Shown piece after piece: positions 17,858 to 26,529 of a stretch of DNA of 64,000 nucleotides. The notes under the pieces are model-generated. The model worked only from the letters and a program-made list of their open reading frames with translations. It ran no database searches and was not told where the DNA came from. Numbering within the stretch: position 1 is the first letter of the stretch; each line of letters opens with the position of its first letter. Origin of the DNA: Rhizobium sp. SL42 (GTDB taxonomy: Bacteria; Pseudomonadota; Alphaproteobacteria; Rhizobiales; Rhizobiaceae); the NCBI RefSeq assembly GCF_021729845.1, contig NZ_CP063397.1, forward strand, positions 3,362,001-3,426,000. Direction: 5' to 3'. A program made the position numbers and the translations under genes.

Positions 17858-18340
17858 TTGAGCGTTGCCTTCACCAAGGAAGAAAGTTCCGAAACGGCCG
17901 CAGAAACCCTGCTGCCCGACCGGCCGATTTCGCCGCATCCCAACCTGGTGACGGAGGCGGGCCTGAAGGCGCTCGAACAGCAACTGCGCCAGGCGCGCGA
18001 CGCCTATGAGACCACGAGCACGATCGAGGATGTCAACGAGCGTCGCCGTCAGGCAGCAACCCCGTTGCGCGATACCCGCTACTTTGCAGCCAGGGTTCAC
18101 AGTGCACAGCTTGTCCCGGAGCCGATATCCACGGATACCGTCGCCTTTGGCAGCACGGTGACCTTCAGCCGAGACGACGGGCGCGTGCAGACCTATCGGA
18201 TCGTCGGCGAGGACGAGGCCGATCCGAAGACCGGATCGATTTCCTTCGTATCGCCGGTGGCAAAGATGCTGATGGGCAAGGCTATCGGGGACATCGTCGA
18301 GTCAGGCGGTCAGGAACTGGAGATCATCGCGATTTCCTGA
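17858..18340 (+). CDS. GreA/GreB-family protein with altered tip
   Basis: RNA-polymerase secondary-channel protein of the Gre family, 160 aa. An N-terminal coiled coil (from VTEAGLKALEQQLRQARDAY, about residue 30) is followed by the C-terminal FKBP-like domain with the family segment YRIVGEDEADPKTGSISFVS and PVAKMLMGKAIGDIVE. At the coiled-coil tip GreA has GDLKENAEY, whose acidic residues hold the catalytic Mg; here the segment reads ATPLRDTRY, so the first acid is lost. It may bind polymerase without promoting cleavage. Start is a TTG with CGGAG 8 bases upstream (peptide begins MSVAFTKEE). Confidence 0.82.
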   Translation: MSVAFTKEESSETAAETLLPDRPISPHPNLVTEAGLKALEQQLRQARDAYETTSTIEDVNERRRQAATPLRDTRYFAARVHSAQLVPEPISTDTVAFGSTVTFSRDDGRVQTYRIVGEDEADPKTGSISFVSPVAKMLMGKAIGDIVESGGQELEIIAIS

Positions 18341-18558
18341 CGCATTGTCTCAGCGCATGCCTTTGGCATTGGAGTTCCCGATCATCTGTGGCGGCGGGCT
18401 GAGCAAGCCAGATCGCGACACCAAAAGGCCGGGCCAGCGCGTCCAAATGCACCAATGGTTGCCGAATGCGCAGATGGCGGGTTGAGATGACATCCGGCTA
18501 CGGGTATCTGGTGCCAACCGCAAACAGGCCCCCAGCAAACTACAAGGCGTATTCCGGC

Positions 18559-19506
18559 ATGATTCCAGACTTCCTCGTCACCCATTCCGGTGGCTTCCAT
18601 GCCGACGAACTTCTCTCCAGCGTCATCCTGACCAGGCTTTTCCCCCAGGCTCGTATCGTCCGCAGCCGCGCACCCGAATGGCTCACCCCCGGCCCGGATC
18701 GCATCGTCTACGACGTCGGTGGCGCCTACGACGCGCAGGCGCAGATATTCGATCATCACCAGCGCGGTGCACCGCTGCGTGAGGACGGCCAACCCTACAG
18801 CTCATTCGGCTTGATCTGGAAACACTATGGCCGCGACTACCTCGCAGCCTCAGGCCTGCCGGAGGCGCATGTTGACAAGGTACACGCCTCCTTCGACGCG
18901 AGTTTCGTTCTCCCCATCGACCTGGTCGACAATGGAGCGCTCAGCCCCTCGATCGCCGGACCACTGGCAGGGCTGACGCTTCCCGCTCTGCTCGAAACCC
19001 TGAAGCCGGTCTTTGATGCAACCGATCCCGAGGCAATTGAGCGTTGCTTCCATGCCGCACTTGCCGTTGCCCGCAGCTTTGTCGAGGCGCGGATCGCCGG
19101 AAGTGCCGCAAAACTGCGCGCCGAGGCCTTGGTGCATCAGGCGATCGTCGACACCGGCGCAGGTCGCGTGCTGGAACTACCGATGGGCATGCCCTTCCGC
19201 CCGGCCATTATCAAGGCAGGTGCCGATCACCTGCTATTCGTCGTTCACCCGCGCGACAAGGACTGGTGCCTGACCACCATCCGCCGTGCGGACGAGGGTT
19301 TTGAGGTCCGAGCCGATCTGCCGGCCGCCTGGGCCGGCCTGACCAACGGCGATCTGGAGGCCGCTTGCGGCGTGGCAGGCGCAAGTTTCTGCCACAACGG
19401 ACGCTTCGTCGCAGCGGCAAAGTCGCGCGAGGCGGCACTCGCCATGGCCGATCTGGCTGTGACCGAGGCTCTCTCGATCAAGCAGGACAAGACAGCGGTA
19501 GCATAG
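18559..19506 (+). CDS. MYG1/UPF0160-family metal-dependent hydrolase
   Basis: Protein of 315 aa matching the MYG1 family, related to DHH phosphoesterases and shown in eukaryotes to be an RNA exonuclease. The start has VTHSGGFHADELLS (metal-binding His and Asp) and residues 50-65 contain YDVGG, then FDHHQRGAP, the DHH-like motif. The C-terminus has the hydrophobic strand block LLFVVHPRDKDWCL. The ATG at 18559 (MIPDFLVTHSGG) agrees with the family; a longer frame to 18466 is unlikely. Bacterial function is unknown. Stands alone. Confidence 0.82.
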   Translation: MIPDFLVTHSGGFHADELLSSVILTRLFPQARIVRSRAPEWLTPGPDRIVYDVGGAYDAQAQIFDHHQRGAPLREDGQPYSSFGLIWKHYGRDYLAASGLPEAHVDKVHASFDASFVLPIDLVDNGALSPSIAGPLAGLTLPALLETLKPVFDATDPEAIERCFHAALAVARSFVEARIAGSAAKLRAEALVHQAIVDTGAGRVLELPMGMPFRPAIIKAGADHLLFVVHPRDKDWCLTTIRRADEGFEVRADLPAAWAGLTNGDLEAACGVAGASFCHNGRFVAAAKSREAALAMADLAVTEALSIKQDKTAVA

Positions 19507-19572
19507 GTCTGACCGCTGACCCTGCAGTGAGCGATATCGAACAACATAGTCGGGTGCCGGAAGGTGTCTCGG

Positions 19573-20298
19573 CTATTCCTGCTGAAACTGGCAGGGCCAG
19601 CTCGCCGGCTTTTTCAACCCGGCTGGCAAAACGGTTGCGTCGTCACCACAGGCCATGTCCAGTTGCCACTGGGTCAGACCTGTCGCGCCGGCAAGATCCA
19701 CGCCTTCAATACGGGTCAGGAAAAAGAAGGCACGTTCAAAATCGACCGGGCTGGCAAACGCAGCTCCTCGAAAATCGGCACGGGCGAGATTGGCCAGCGA
19801 AAATCGGCTGCCGCCGACATCGGCCCCGTCGAACTGCGAACGTCCCAGGTCGGCCTTGGTGAAATCTGCACCGGCAAGCTTGGCCTGGGTGAAGACGGAC
19901 CGCTGCAATTCCGCGCCGGAGAAGACAGCACCGGGCGCATCGAGCTGGCTGAAATCCGTTCGATAGGCTTCTATCCTGGCAAATCGCGTACCCTTGGCCG
20001 TCGAACCCGCAAAGCTGGCCCGCACCAGAACAGCCTTCTCGAAGTTTGCCTCCGTCAGATTGCTGTTTCTCAGATCCGTCGAGGTGAAATCCGTCCGTGT
20101 CAGGTTGGCGCCGCTGAGATCGCTGCTATCAAGCATGATCAGTTTCTTGTCGCAGTCCTGCCAATTGATGCCGGGCACCGGCGAGGCGCGGCAATCGTCA
20201 GCGGCCAAGACATCCTGTCGAAACAGCCCGGCACAGGCTGCCATCAGCAGGAGGCATTGAAGAACGGATTTCCCGCGAGTCGCAATCACTGGCCGCAT
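19573..20298 (-). CDS. Exported pentapeptide-repeat protein
   Basis: 241 aa with a signal peptide (MRPVIATRGKSVLQCLLLMA, cleavage likely after VLAA near residue 33). From about residue 60 to 200 it consists of A(D/N)LXX-type pentapeptides (SDLSGANLTRTDFTSTDLRN and so on), which build a right-handed quadrilateral beta helix. Cysteines at the ends (DDCRASPV, WQDCDKK, DMACGDD, WPCQFQQE) could pair in the periplasm. Role unknown. The ATG at 20298 has GGAAGAG upstream; the longer in-frame extension to 20400 would spoil the signal peptide. Confidence 0.8.
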   Translation of the reverse strand: MRPVIATRGKSVLQCLLLMAACAGLFRQDVLAADDCRASPVPGINWQDCDKKLIMLDSSDLSGANLTRTDFTSTDLRNSNLTEANFEKAVLVRASFAGSTAKGTRFARIEAYRTDFSQLDAPGAVFSGAELQRSVFTQAKLAGADFTKADLGRSQFDGADVGGSRFSLANLARADFRGAAFASPVDFERAFFFLTRIEGVDLAGATGLTQWQLDMACGDDATVLPAGLKKPASWPCQFQQE

Positions 20299-20824
20299 AG
20301 TCTCTTCCCATCCGCCGAAACGGCTGCATTGGCGTAAATCTGTATCGGCCTGCGCAACCTGTTGCGCCATGTCCGAAACTCTCCTCGGTCGACCTGGCAC
20401 CGTATGCTGACGCAGCGCTTGAACCTAAGCCGAACCCGTGGCTAGCGAAAGTGCTAAATCCGATCAAGCCGAATTCGGCTGCACGCCGGCGACGAGGGCA
20501 AGAAGCCATCCTAACAAGAGTCCATGACGGCCAATCTGTTCACAGCCAGCTCTTCTCGCACCTCTTCCAGCGACCATGCCGATCATGCCGGAAACAAGGG
20601 CACGCTGGACAAAGCCCGGCCCCCATTCAAGACATTGTCGCTCTATCTGCGCCATCTCTTGCCGCAGCATGCCTCGCCCAACCCCGGCATTCGACGTAGT
20701 TTCGCATCAGACTTTGCCATGGACAGCGCCAAACAGCTTACGTTACTGTCACGGATGACATACAGAGACGAAGTGGCGGGACCGAACACGGCCGCCTTGA
20801 GTCGACCAAATAGAGGGACCTAAC
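20299..20824. other. 526-base gap without a supported gene
   Basis: Open frames exist on both strands (20524-20823 plus; 20464-20670 minus), but neither has a convincing ribosome site, recognisable sequence, or typical codon pattern. The 3' end must carry the hupE promoter; AGAGGGACCTAAC precedes its ATG. No riboswitch-like fold was recognised. Confidence 0.4.
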
Positions 20825-21397
20825 ATGTTGAAACGCCTTTCATACACAGCAGCCATATTTGCGGCAGCCACTGCCCCGGCCTTTGCCCACCTGAACCCTG
20901 AAGAGCATGGTTCGATGATGGCGGGTCTGTCGCATCCGCTGTTCGGCGCCGACCATATTCTGGCGATGGTTGCCGTTGGCATCTGGGCCTCGCAGATCGG
21001 CGGCCGCGCGCTCTGGGCTGTGCCGGCTGCTTTTGTCGGGACGATGGCCATCGGCTTCGCCCTCGCCGTCGCCGGCATTGACCTGCCCTTCGTCGAACCG
21101 GCGATCCTTGCCTCCGTCATCGGCCTTGGCCTGCTGGTTGCGGCCGCCGTCCGCCTGCCGGTCGCAGCCTCTGCTGCCGTCGTTGCCGCCTTCGCCCTAT
21201 TCCACGGCCATGCCCATGGCGGCGAACTCGGCACTGCCGGCGCGCTGCAGTTCGGCATCGGCTTTGTCATCGCAACCGCCGGCCTACATCTGGCAGGTCT
21301 CGGACTTGGCCTTGCATTGAACCGCGTCGGCCCGGTCGTTGCCCGCCTGGTGGGTGTGGCAACGGTCTTCGGTGGTGCCGCGATCGCCTTCGGCTGA
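20825..21397 (+). CDS. hupE: HupE/UreJ-family nickel/cobalt permease
   Basis: Inner-membrane secondary metal transporter, 190 aa, with a cleavable signal peptide (ending AFAHL) and about six transmembrane segments. The metal-binding signature HPLFGADHILAM lies at residues 38-49 and a second histidine cluster, FHGHAHGGE, at about 123-131, both diagnostic of HupE/UreJ. Members bring in Ni2+ (or Co2+) for hydrogenase or urease. No urease or hydrogenase genes are in this window, so the client enzyme is elsewhere. RBS GAGGGA seven bases upstream. Confidence 0.9.
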   Translation: MLKRLSYTAAIFAAATAPAFAHLNPEEHGSMMAGLSHPLFGADHILAMVAVGIWASQIGGRALWAVPAAFVGTMAIGFALAVAGIDLPFVEPAILASVIGLGLLVAAAVRLPVAASAAVVAAFALFHGHAHGGELGTAGALQFGIGFVIATAGLHLAGLGLGLALNRVGPVVARLVGVATVFGGAAIAFG

Positions 21398-21420
21398 CCG
21401 AGACAAGCAGACAACATGCG

Positions 21421-21447
21421 AACGGCGGCCCAACGGCCGCCGTTTCA
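21421..21447. terminator. Terminator between hupE and queF
   Basis: AACGGCGGCC-CAAC-GGCCGCCGTT, a perfect 10-bp stem with a 4-base loop, followed by TT on the plus strand and preceded by A residues that serve the opposite strand weakly. Lies between convergent genes. Confidence 0.75.
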
Positions 21448-21534
21448 GTTTGAATCGCCTCCTACAGACAAGCCGCCAAGCGCCTGATCGGACTCATCTT
21501 TCAGGCCTGCCTCAGACTGCGGATGAAGACGCGT

Positions 21535-21999
21535 TCAGCCGCGCCCGCGATAGGTCGCGACCCCCTGCTCCGGCAACCACACGCCAGTCGGCGCCTCGCC
21601 GGTCTGCCAGAAGACGTCGATCGGAATGCCGCCACGCGGATACCAGTAGGCACCGATCCTCAGCCATTTCGGATCGAGAAGCTCGACAATGCGCTTGGCA
21701 ATGTAGATCGAGCAATCCTCGTGAAAGGCCCCATGATTGCGGAAGGCAAACAGGAACAGCTTCAGCGACTTCGATTCCACCAGCCAGTCACCGGGAATAT
21801 AGTCGATGACGATATGGGCGAAATCCGGCTGCCCGGTCATCGGGCACAGCGAGGTGAATTCGGGCGCGGTGAAGCGCACCACGTAATCCGTTCCGGCATT
21901 GCCGTTCGGCACCCGCTCCATCACGGCAGTCTCCGGGCTGGACGGCGCCTCGACCGCCTGGCCGAGCTGCGACAATCCCGATACGTCGGTCATGCTCAT
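21535..21999 (-). CDS. queF: NADPH-dependent 7-cyano-7-deazaguanine reductase
   Basis: Reduces preQ0 to preQ1 in queuosine (tRNA modification) synthesis; T-fold enzyme, 154 aa, the short YkvM-type form. The nucleophilic cysteine is in [12 protein letters not shown] (residues 50-61), and the QueF motif [20 protein letters not shown] (residues 75-94) binds NADPH and substrate. Start at 21999 after AAGGGATAAGACA. It is four bases downstream of the CDF gene end, so the two are probably co-transcribed, although their roles are unrelated. Confidence 0.95.
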   Translation of the reverse strand: MSMTDVSGLSQLGQAVEAPSSPETAVMERVPNGNAGTDYVVRFTAPEFTSLCPMTGQPDFAHIVIDYIPGDWLVESKSLKLFLFAFRNHGAFHEDCSIYIAKRIVELLDPKWLRIGAYWYPRGGIPIDVFWQTGEAPTGVWLPEQGVATYRGRG

Positions 22000-22003
22000 T
22001 GTC

Positions 22004-22915
22004 TTATCCCTTTACCGCTACGCCCACGCCGTGGGCCTCTTCGCTTTCCGGTTCCACATGGATTGTCACGCGCCCGCCCGGCAGCACGGCCTTGACCGCG
22101 GCTTCCAGCCGGTCGCAGATATGATGCGCCTCGACCACGGTCATATCCGCCGGAACGACCAGATCGAAGGCGACGAAGGTCACAGCACCACCGCGCCGGG
22201 TGCGCAGATAATGTACTCCCAGTGAGCCTTGCGCATTGTCGGTAATCGCCTGCTTCACGGCGGCGATTTCGCTGACGTCAACCGCCTTGTCCATCAGTCC
22301 GTCGATCGACGCGCTGATCACCTTCCAGCCCTGGAAGATGATATTGCAGGCAACAAGGATGGCGAGCAGCGGATCGAGGATCGCATAGCCGGTGGCAACG
22401 ACCAGAACCAGACCGACCAGAACGCCGATCGAGGTCACCACATCCGACATGATGTGATGGCCATCGGCCGCAAGTGCCGGCGAACGGTGCGACTTGCCGA
22501 CGCGGATCAGCGTGCGCGCCCAGACAAGATTGATCAGACCCGCGACAAAATTGATTGCAAGGCCGAGCGCTGGCGCATTCAGCACCTGCGGATCGGCAAG
22601 CGCCGCCACGGCCTCGTTGATGATCAACAGTGCGGCCACGACGATCAGGACACCCTCGACGACCGCCGACAGGTATTCCGCCTTGTGGTGACCATAGGGA
22701 TGGTCGTCATCGGCCGGCTTCTGGGCGTATCGAATGACGAAATAGGCAATGAAGGCCGCGATCACATTGACGGTCGATTCCAGCCCGTCCGACAGCAGCG
22801 CTACCGAGCCGGTCATCCACCAGGCCAGGAGCTTCAGCCCCATCACGCCGAATGCGAGCGGAATGCCCCAGAAGGCGAGCCGCTGAACCAGGTTATCTTG
22901 TTTTCCGACCATCAT
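22004..22915 (-). CDS. Cation diffusion facilitator (metal efflux) protein
   Basis: CDF transporter, about 303 aa, with six transmembrane segments (residues 10-205) and a cytoplasmic C-terminal domain (about 210-290). The transmembrane metal site shows LLSDGLEST in TM2 and ADGHHIMSD in TM5 (HxxxD). The TM2 motif has E where many members have a second D, so metal choice (Zn, Fe, Mn) is uncertain. The loop [12 protein letters not shown] after TM2 is typical of the family. ATGs at 22915 and 22912 are adjacent. Upstream is the trp terminator; downstream queF follows after 4 bases. Confidence 0.88.
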   Translation of the reverse strand: MMVGKQDNLVQRLAFWGIPLAFGVMGLKLLAWWMTGSVALLSDGLESTVNVIAAFIAYFVIRYAQKPADDDHPYGHHKAEYLSAVVEGVLIVVAALLIINEAVAALADPQVLNAPALGLAINFVAGLINLVWARTLIRVGKSHRSPALAADGHHIMSDVVTSIGVLVGLVLVVATGYAILDPLLAILVACNIIFQGWKVISASIDGLMDKAVDVSEIAAVKQAITDNAQGSLGVHYLRTRRGGAVTFVAFDLVVPADMTVVEAHHICDRLEAAVKAVLPGGRVTIHVEPESEEAHGVGVAVKG

Positions 22916-22963
22916 ATGCGTCCGTGCAGATGCGAGCGAATTGCAATGGGCAATCCCAAAATG

Positions 22964-22997
22964 CAAAACCGCCCGCGACGGAGCGCAGGCGGTTTTG
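22964..22997 (-). terminator. Terminator after trpE(G)
   Basis: CAAAACCGCC and GGCGGTTTTG form a 10-bp stem around a 14-base loop; on the minus strand the transcript ends in TTTT. It lies 57 bases past the trpE(G) stop. Confidence 0.8.
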
Positions 22998-23054
22998 AGT
23001 TGGCGCAGTCTAAAGCACAGAGTTTAACGGCGGGTCAACCCACCGAAACCGGTA

Positions 23055-25244
23055 TCAGGCGGCTTTCACCTTGGCTCGTTTCGCCAGATGCGCCACGACG
23101 TTCTCGATCATCCGCATGCCGGCATCCTGGCCGAGCGTCATGATCGATTCCGGGTGGAACTGCACCGCAGCCACCGGTTCCTTGGTGTGTTCGATGCCCA
23201 TGATCGTGCCGTCTTCGCTTTCCGCCGTGATCATGAATTCGCGCGGCAGCGTGGCCGGATCGGCAAAGATCGAGTGATAGCGGCCAACGGTCACTTCCTT
23301 GGCGAGACCGGAGAACACCAGGCCCGGCTCGAGGATACGGATGCGCGACGGCTTGCCGTGCATCGGAACCGCGAGTTGGCGCAACTCGCCGCCATAGGCT
23401 TCGGCCAGCGCCTGCAGGCCGAGGCAGACACCGAAGATCGGCAATTGCCGCGCCCGCGCCTTCTTGATCGTCGCCTTGCAGTCGAAATCCTTCGGGCTTC
23501 CCGGTCCCGGCGACAAGACGACGAGATCGGGATTGAGCTTGTCGAAGACCTCGTCGGCCACCGGCGAGCGCACGGTGTTCACCGTTGCCCCGGTCTGGCG
23601 GAAATAGTTGGCGAGCGTATGCACGAACGAATCTTCGTGGTCGACGAGCAGGATGTTGATACCCTGCCCGACGGCCGCCACGCCGCGCTTGTTCTTTGGA
23701 TCATTGCCCGTCTTGGCGTCACGAATGGCTGCAATCATGGCGGATGCCTTCAGTTCGGTTTCGGCCTCTTCCTCTTCGGGGATGCTGTCGTTCAGGAGGG
23801 TGGCGCCCGCGCGCACTTCCGCGATGCCATCCTTGATGCGAACGGTGCGAAGGGTCAGCCCCGTGTTCATGTCACCATTGAAGCCGACCATGCCGATCGC
23901 GCCACCATACCAGGCGCGTGGGCTCTTTTCATGCGCCTCGATGAAACGCATGGCCCAGAGCTTCGGCGCGCCGGTGACGGTCACGGCCCAGGCATGGGAG
24001 AGAAAACCGTCAAACGCATCCATGTCGTCGCGCAGACGGCCTTCGATGTGATCGACCGTATGGATCAGGCGTGAATACATCTCGATCTGCCGGCGGCCGA
24101 TGACCTTCACCGAACCCGGTTCGCAGACGCGCGACTTGTCGTTGCGATCGACGTCCGAGCACATGGTCAGTTCGCTCTCGTCCTTCTTGGAGTTCAGGAG
24201 CTTGAGGATCTGTTCCGAGTCGGCGATCGGATCATCGCCGCGCTTGATCGTGCCGGAGATCGGGCAGGTCTCGATGCGCCGCCCGTTGACCCGGACGAAC
24301 ATTTCCGGCGATGCGCCGACCAGATATTCTTGGTTGCCGAGATTGATGAAGAAGGAATAGGGCGACGGATTGATCTCCTTCAGCCGCTTGGAGATCTGCG
24401 ACGGCTTTGAATCGCAACGTTCCATGAACTTCTGCCCCGGCACAACCTCGAACAGGTCGCCGCGACGGAAGCTTTCCTTGGCCTTGGTGACAAGCTCGGC
24501 ATATTCGCCCGGGCGATGGTCGCCACGCGGCGGGATCTTGTCGGTATGCTGGAACGGCTCGGGCGCAATCTCTTCCGATCTGCCCTCCGTCGTCACATCG
24601 CCCTTGGCAAAATCGTAGCGGTCGATCCAGGCCTTGGCCGAATAATGGTCCACGACCAGGATTTCGTCCGGCAGGAACAGCACCATGTCGCGCTGGTCTT
24701 CCGGCCGCTGCAACGACAGCTTGATCGCGTCGAACTGAAAGGCGAGATCGTAGCCAAAGGCACCGAACAGGCCGATCGCCGCATCTTCCTCGGAATGAAA
24801 GAGATCGGTGATGGCTCTGAGAACGGTGAACACGGTCGGGATCTTCGAGCGTTCTTCCTCGGTGAAGACACGCTCGGGTACCTTGACCTCCAGATCGAGG
24901 CGGCGATCACTGCGCTGGCCGAGATCGAGGTCTGAAACGCTCGACAGCTTGTCGGCGATCAGCGCCAGCAATGCTTCGCCACGACCGTTATAGGCCTCGA
25001 TCCAAACCTTGCGGCCAAAGCAGGATATGCCAAGCGGCGGATCGACGATGGCGGTATCCCAGCGGGTGTAGCGACCCGGATACTCGTAGTTCGACGAAAA
25101 CACAGCGCCGCGCCGCTCGTCGAGCTTGTCGACATAGGTGCTGACCGCGTCGGCATAGGGTGTCGGCCGCCGCCGCCGCGTCACGGTGACACCGCCACGC
25201 GTTACATAGGCCTCGCTCCCGTCTTCCCGCATGATCGTCGACAT
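23055..25244 (-). CDS. trpE(G): Fused anthranilate synthase TrpE-TrpG
   Basis: Converts chorismate and glutamine to anthranilate, the first step of tryptophan synthesis. 729 aa: a TrpE chorismate-binding domain (about 1-510; [31 protein letters not shown]) fused to a TrpG class I glutamine amidotransferase (about 530-725; SPGPGSP, nucleophile in [13 protein letters not shown]). This fusion is characteristic of Rhizobiales. Start at 25244 after GGAGAGAGACTGGA. The open frame continues upstream through the attenuator, but that part has no ribosome site. Expression is controlled by the trpL leader and terminator just upstream. Confidence 0.97.
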   Translation of the reverse strand: MSTIMREDGSEAYVTRGGVTVTRRRRPTPYADAVSTYVDKLDERRGAVFSSNYEYPGRYTRWDTAIVDPPLGISCFGRKVWIEAYNGRGEALLALIADKLSSVSDLDLGQRSDRRLDLEVKVPERVFTEEERSKIPTVFTVLRAITDLFHSEEDAAIGLFGAFGYDLAFQFDAIKLSLQRPEDQRDMVLFLPDEILVVDHYSAKAWIDRYDFAKGDVTTEGRSEEIAPEPFQHTDKIPPRGDHRPGEYAELVTKAKESFRRGDLFEVVPGQKFMERCDSKPSQISKRLKEINPSPYSFFINLGNQEYLVGASPEMFVRVNGRRIETCPISGTIKRGDDPIADSEQILKLLNSKKDESELTMCSDVDRNDKSRVCEPGSVKVIGRRQIEMYSRLIHTVDHIEGRLRDDMDAFDGFLSHAWAVTVTGAPKLWAMRFIEAHEKSPRAWYGGAIGMVGFNGDMNTGLTLRTVRIKDGIAEVRAGATLLNDSIPEEEEAETELKASAMIAAIRDAKTGNDPKNKRGVAAVGQGINILLVDHEDSFVHTLANYFRQTGATVNTVRSPVADEVFDKLNPDLVVLSPGPGSPKDFDCKATIKKARARQLPIFGVCLGLQALAEAYGGELRQLAVPMHGKPSRIRILEPGLVFSGLAKEVTVGRYHSIFADPATLPREFMITAESEDGTIMGIEHTKEPVAAVQFHPESIMTLGQDAGMRMIENVVAHLAKRAKVKAA

Positions 25245-25293
25245 TCCAGTCTCTCTCCGTCTTTCATAGCCCGGTTGGAAGGCGCCTGAATAC

Positions 25294-25326
25294 AAAAAAG
25301 CCGCCTCAGGTTCTCCGGGCGGCTTT
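25294..25326 (-). terminator. trp attenuator terminator
   Basis: On the minus strand AAAGCCGCC and GGCGGCTTTTTT enclose a 12-base loop: a classic intrinsic terminator placed between trpL and trpE(G). It should form when tryptophan is plentiful and the ribosome clears the leader, releasing a short RNA comparable to rnTrpL of Sinorhizobium. Confidence 0.9.
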
Positions 25327-25365
25327 GGGTTCAATCGTCTCAAGACATGATTGGTCAAGGCCGCG

Positions 25366-25410
25366 TTAGCGTACCCACCACCAAGCATTGTTGTTCGAAA
25401 CGATCTTCAT
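25366..25410 (-). CDS. trpL: Tryptophan leader peptide
   Basis: Fourteen codons encoding [14 protein letters not shown], with three consecutive tryptophans, 122 bases before trpE(G) and 40 bases before the attenuator stem. The length and the WWW near the C-terminus match trpL of Sinorhizobium meliloti, whose leaderless transcript and peptide also act in trans on other genes. No Shine-Dalgarno precedes the ATG, while TTGCGC-N17-TATCAA ends 6 bases before it, so this leader is predicted to be leaderless too. Confidence 0.93.
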   Translation of the reverse strand: MKIVSNNNAWWWVR

Positions 25411-25416
25411 GGCGTT

Positions 25417-25445
25417 TTGATAACCTGCTCTTTGCCCCTGCGCAA
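25417..25445 (-). promoter_or_regulatory. Predicted trpL-trpE(G) promoter
   Basis: On the minus strand TTGCGC (25445-25440) and TATCAA (25422-25417) are spaced by 17 bases, with the trpL ATG six bases further on. Same architecture as the leuL promoter at 3542-3570. It also lies within about 110 bases of the divergent extensin-like gene. Confidence 0.7.
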
Positions 25446-25548
25446 GCGGGATTCGACGCACATATTCAGGGAACATTGCAGAGCATGGACTGAACTTAAG
25501 CGGCTCCCAACCGTTAGCCCTCGCGGCAAAAGGGAGACGGCATCCAAA

Positions 25549-26472
25549 ATGCGGAATTTTCTCGGCGTAAGTCTGGCCATGATCTGGCTCATCGGCGCAA
25601 GCCTCCCGCCAAGCCTGCCAGCCCGCGGGCCGACCCCTGAAGAAAAGCCACAGGTTACAGCGCCTGTGCCGAAACCTGCCGACAAGCCGGAGATGGACGA
25701 ACAGGCGGGCACAGCAAAGGAAGCGGACAAAGACGGCGCACCGGACGCCGTCGCGCCCGACGACGCGGGCTCCACCCAGCCGTCCGCGCCGCCAGCAGCA
25801 TCGGTGCCGGCAACGAAGCCGGACTTGCCCCCGAACCCAAACCTTGCCCCGGAGAAAGCGCCGGAGCCCGTTTCGGAACCGAAGATGCCACCGCCGACCG
25901 TTGCCACTGAGGATGAGGCAGGCTTCAAGGCCTGCGTGGCAGCCTTGAAGGATCTGGGCGCGACATTCGAACAACCCGCGCGGATTGACGACGGCAACGG
26001 CTGTGGCATCGACCGGCCGATAACGCTGACGCGGCTCTCCCCGACAGTCTTGCTGGAACCTGCCGGGACATTCCGTTGCGAAACGGCCTTGCAGCTTGCC
26101 CGGATGACCCGCGACATGATCGTCCCGGCAGCAAACCTCGGCCTGTCCGAGAAGGGTGCGCTAAAATCCGTCAACCAGGCATCGGGCTACATATGCCGCA
26201 ACCGCAACAGCGCGGAAAACGGCAAAATCTCCGAACACGCCCGCGGCAATGCCGTCGACATCGCCGCCCTGACATTCGAACGCGGCACCGTGCCCATGGT
26301 GATCGCCAAACAGGATGACGGCACATTCGCCGCCGCCTTCCAGCGCAGCCTGAACGCGATGGCCTGTCTGTATTTCACCACTGTCCTCTCCCCCGGCAGC
26401 GACGCGGCCCACCTGGACCACCTGCATCTGGATGTCATCAAACGAAACAGCGGTTTCCGCTATTGCCGGTAA
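25549..26472 (+). CDS. Extensin-like family protein, probable peptidoglycan hydrolase
   Basis: Secreted protein of 307 aa: signal peptide (residues 1-25), a Pro/Ala/Lys-rich linker (about 26-120), and the C-terminal extensin-like domain (about 125-307). The domain carries SEHARGNAVDIAAL and HLDHLHLD, which fit the His/Asp zinc site of LAS-type D-Ala-D-Ala metallopeptidases, so cell-wall hydrolysis is likely. Cysteines (FKACVA, GNGCGID, TFRCETA, GYICRN, AMACLY, RYCR) suggest disulphides. ATG at 25549 after AAAGGGAGACGG. Divergent from trpL. Confidence 0.82.
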   Translation: MRNFLGVSLAMIWLIGASLPPSLPARGPTPEEKPQVTAPVPKPADKPEMDEQAGTAKEADKDGAPDAVAPDDAGSTQPSAPPAASVPATKPDLPPNPNLAPEKAPEPVSEPKMPPPTVATEDEAGFKACVAALKDLGATFEQPARIDDGNGCGIDRPITLTRLSPTVLLEPAGTFRCETALQLARMTRDMIVPAANLGLSEKGALKSVNQASGYICRNRNSAENGKISEHARGNAVDIAALTFERGTVPMVIAKQDDGTFAAAFQRSLNAMACLYFTTVLSPGSDAAHLDHLHLDVIKRNSGFRYCR

Positions 26473-26478
26473 TGCAAA

Positions 26479-26506
26479 AAGGGCGGCGTCCGATGACACC
26501 GCCCTT
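26479..26506. terminator. Bidirectional terminator hairpin
   Basis: AAGGGCGGCGTC and GACACCGCCCTT pair with one mismatch around a 4-base loop, between the convergent extensin-like and haem receptor genes. A5 precedes and CCCTT follows, so either direction may use it. Confidence 0.65.
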
Positions 26507-26529
26507 CCCTTGCCCCGCCGAAGCGAAGT

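Noticed and set aside
20464..20670. Possible 68-aa minus-strand protein
   Set aside because: No ribosome site, no family likeness, and an overlapping plus-strand frame of equal quality; left as unassigned gap.
25245..25388. Longer trpE(G) start
   Set aside because: It would translate through the attenuator; the start at 25244 has GGAGAGAG and fits the family.
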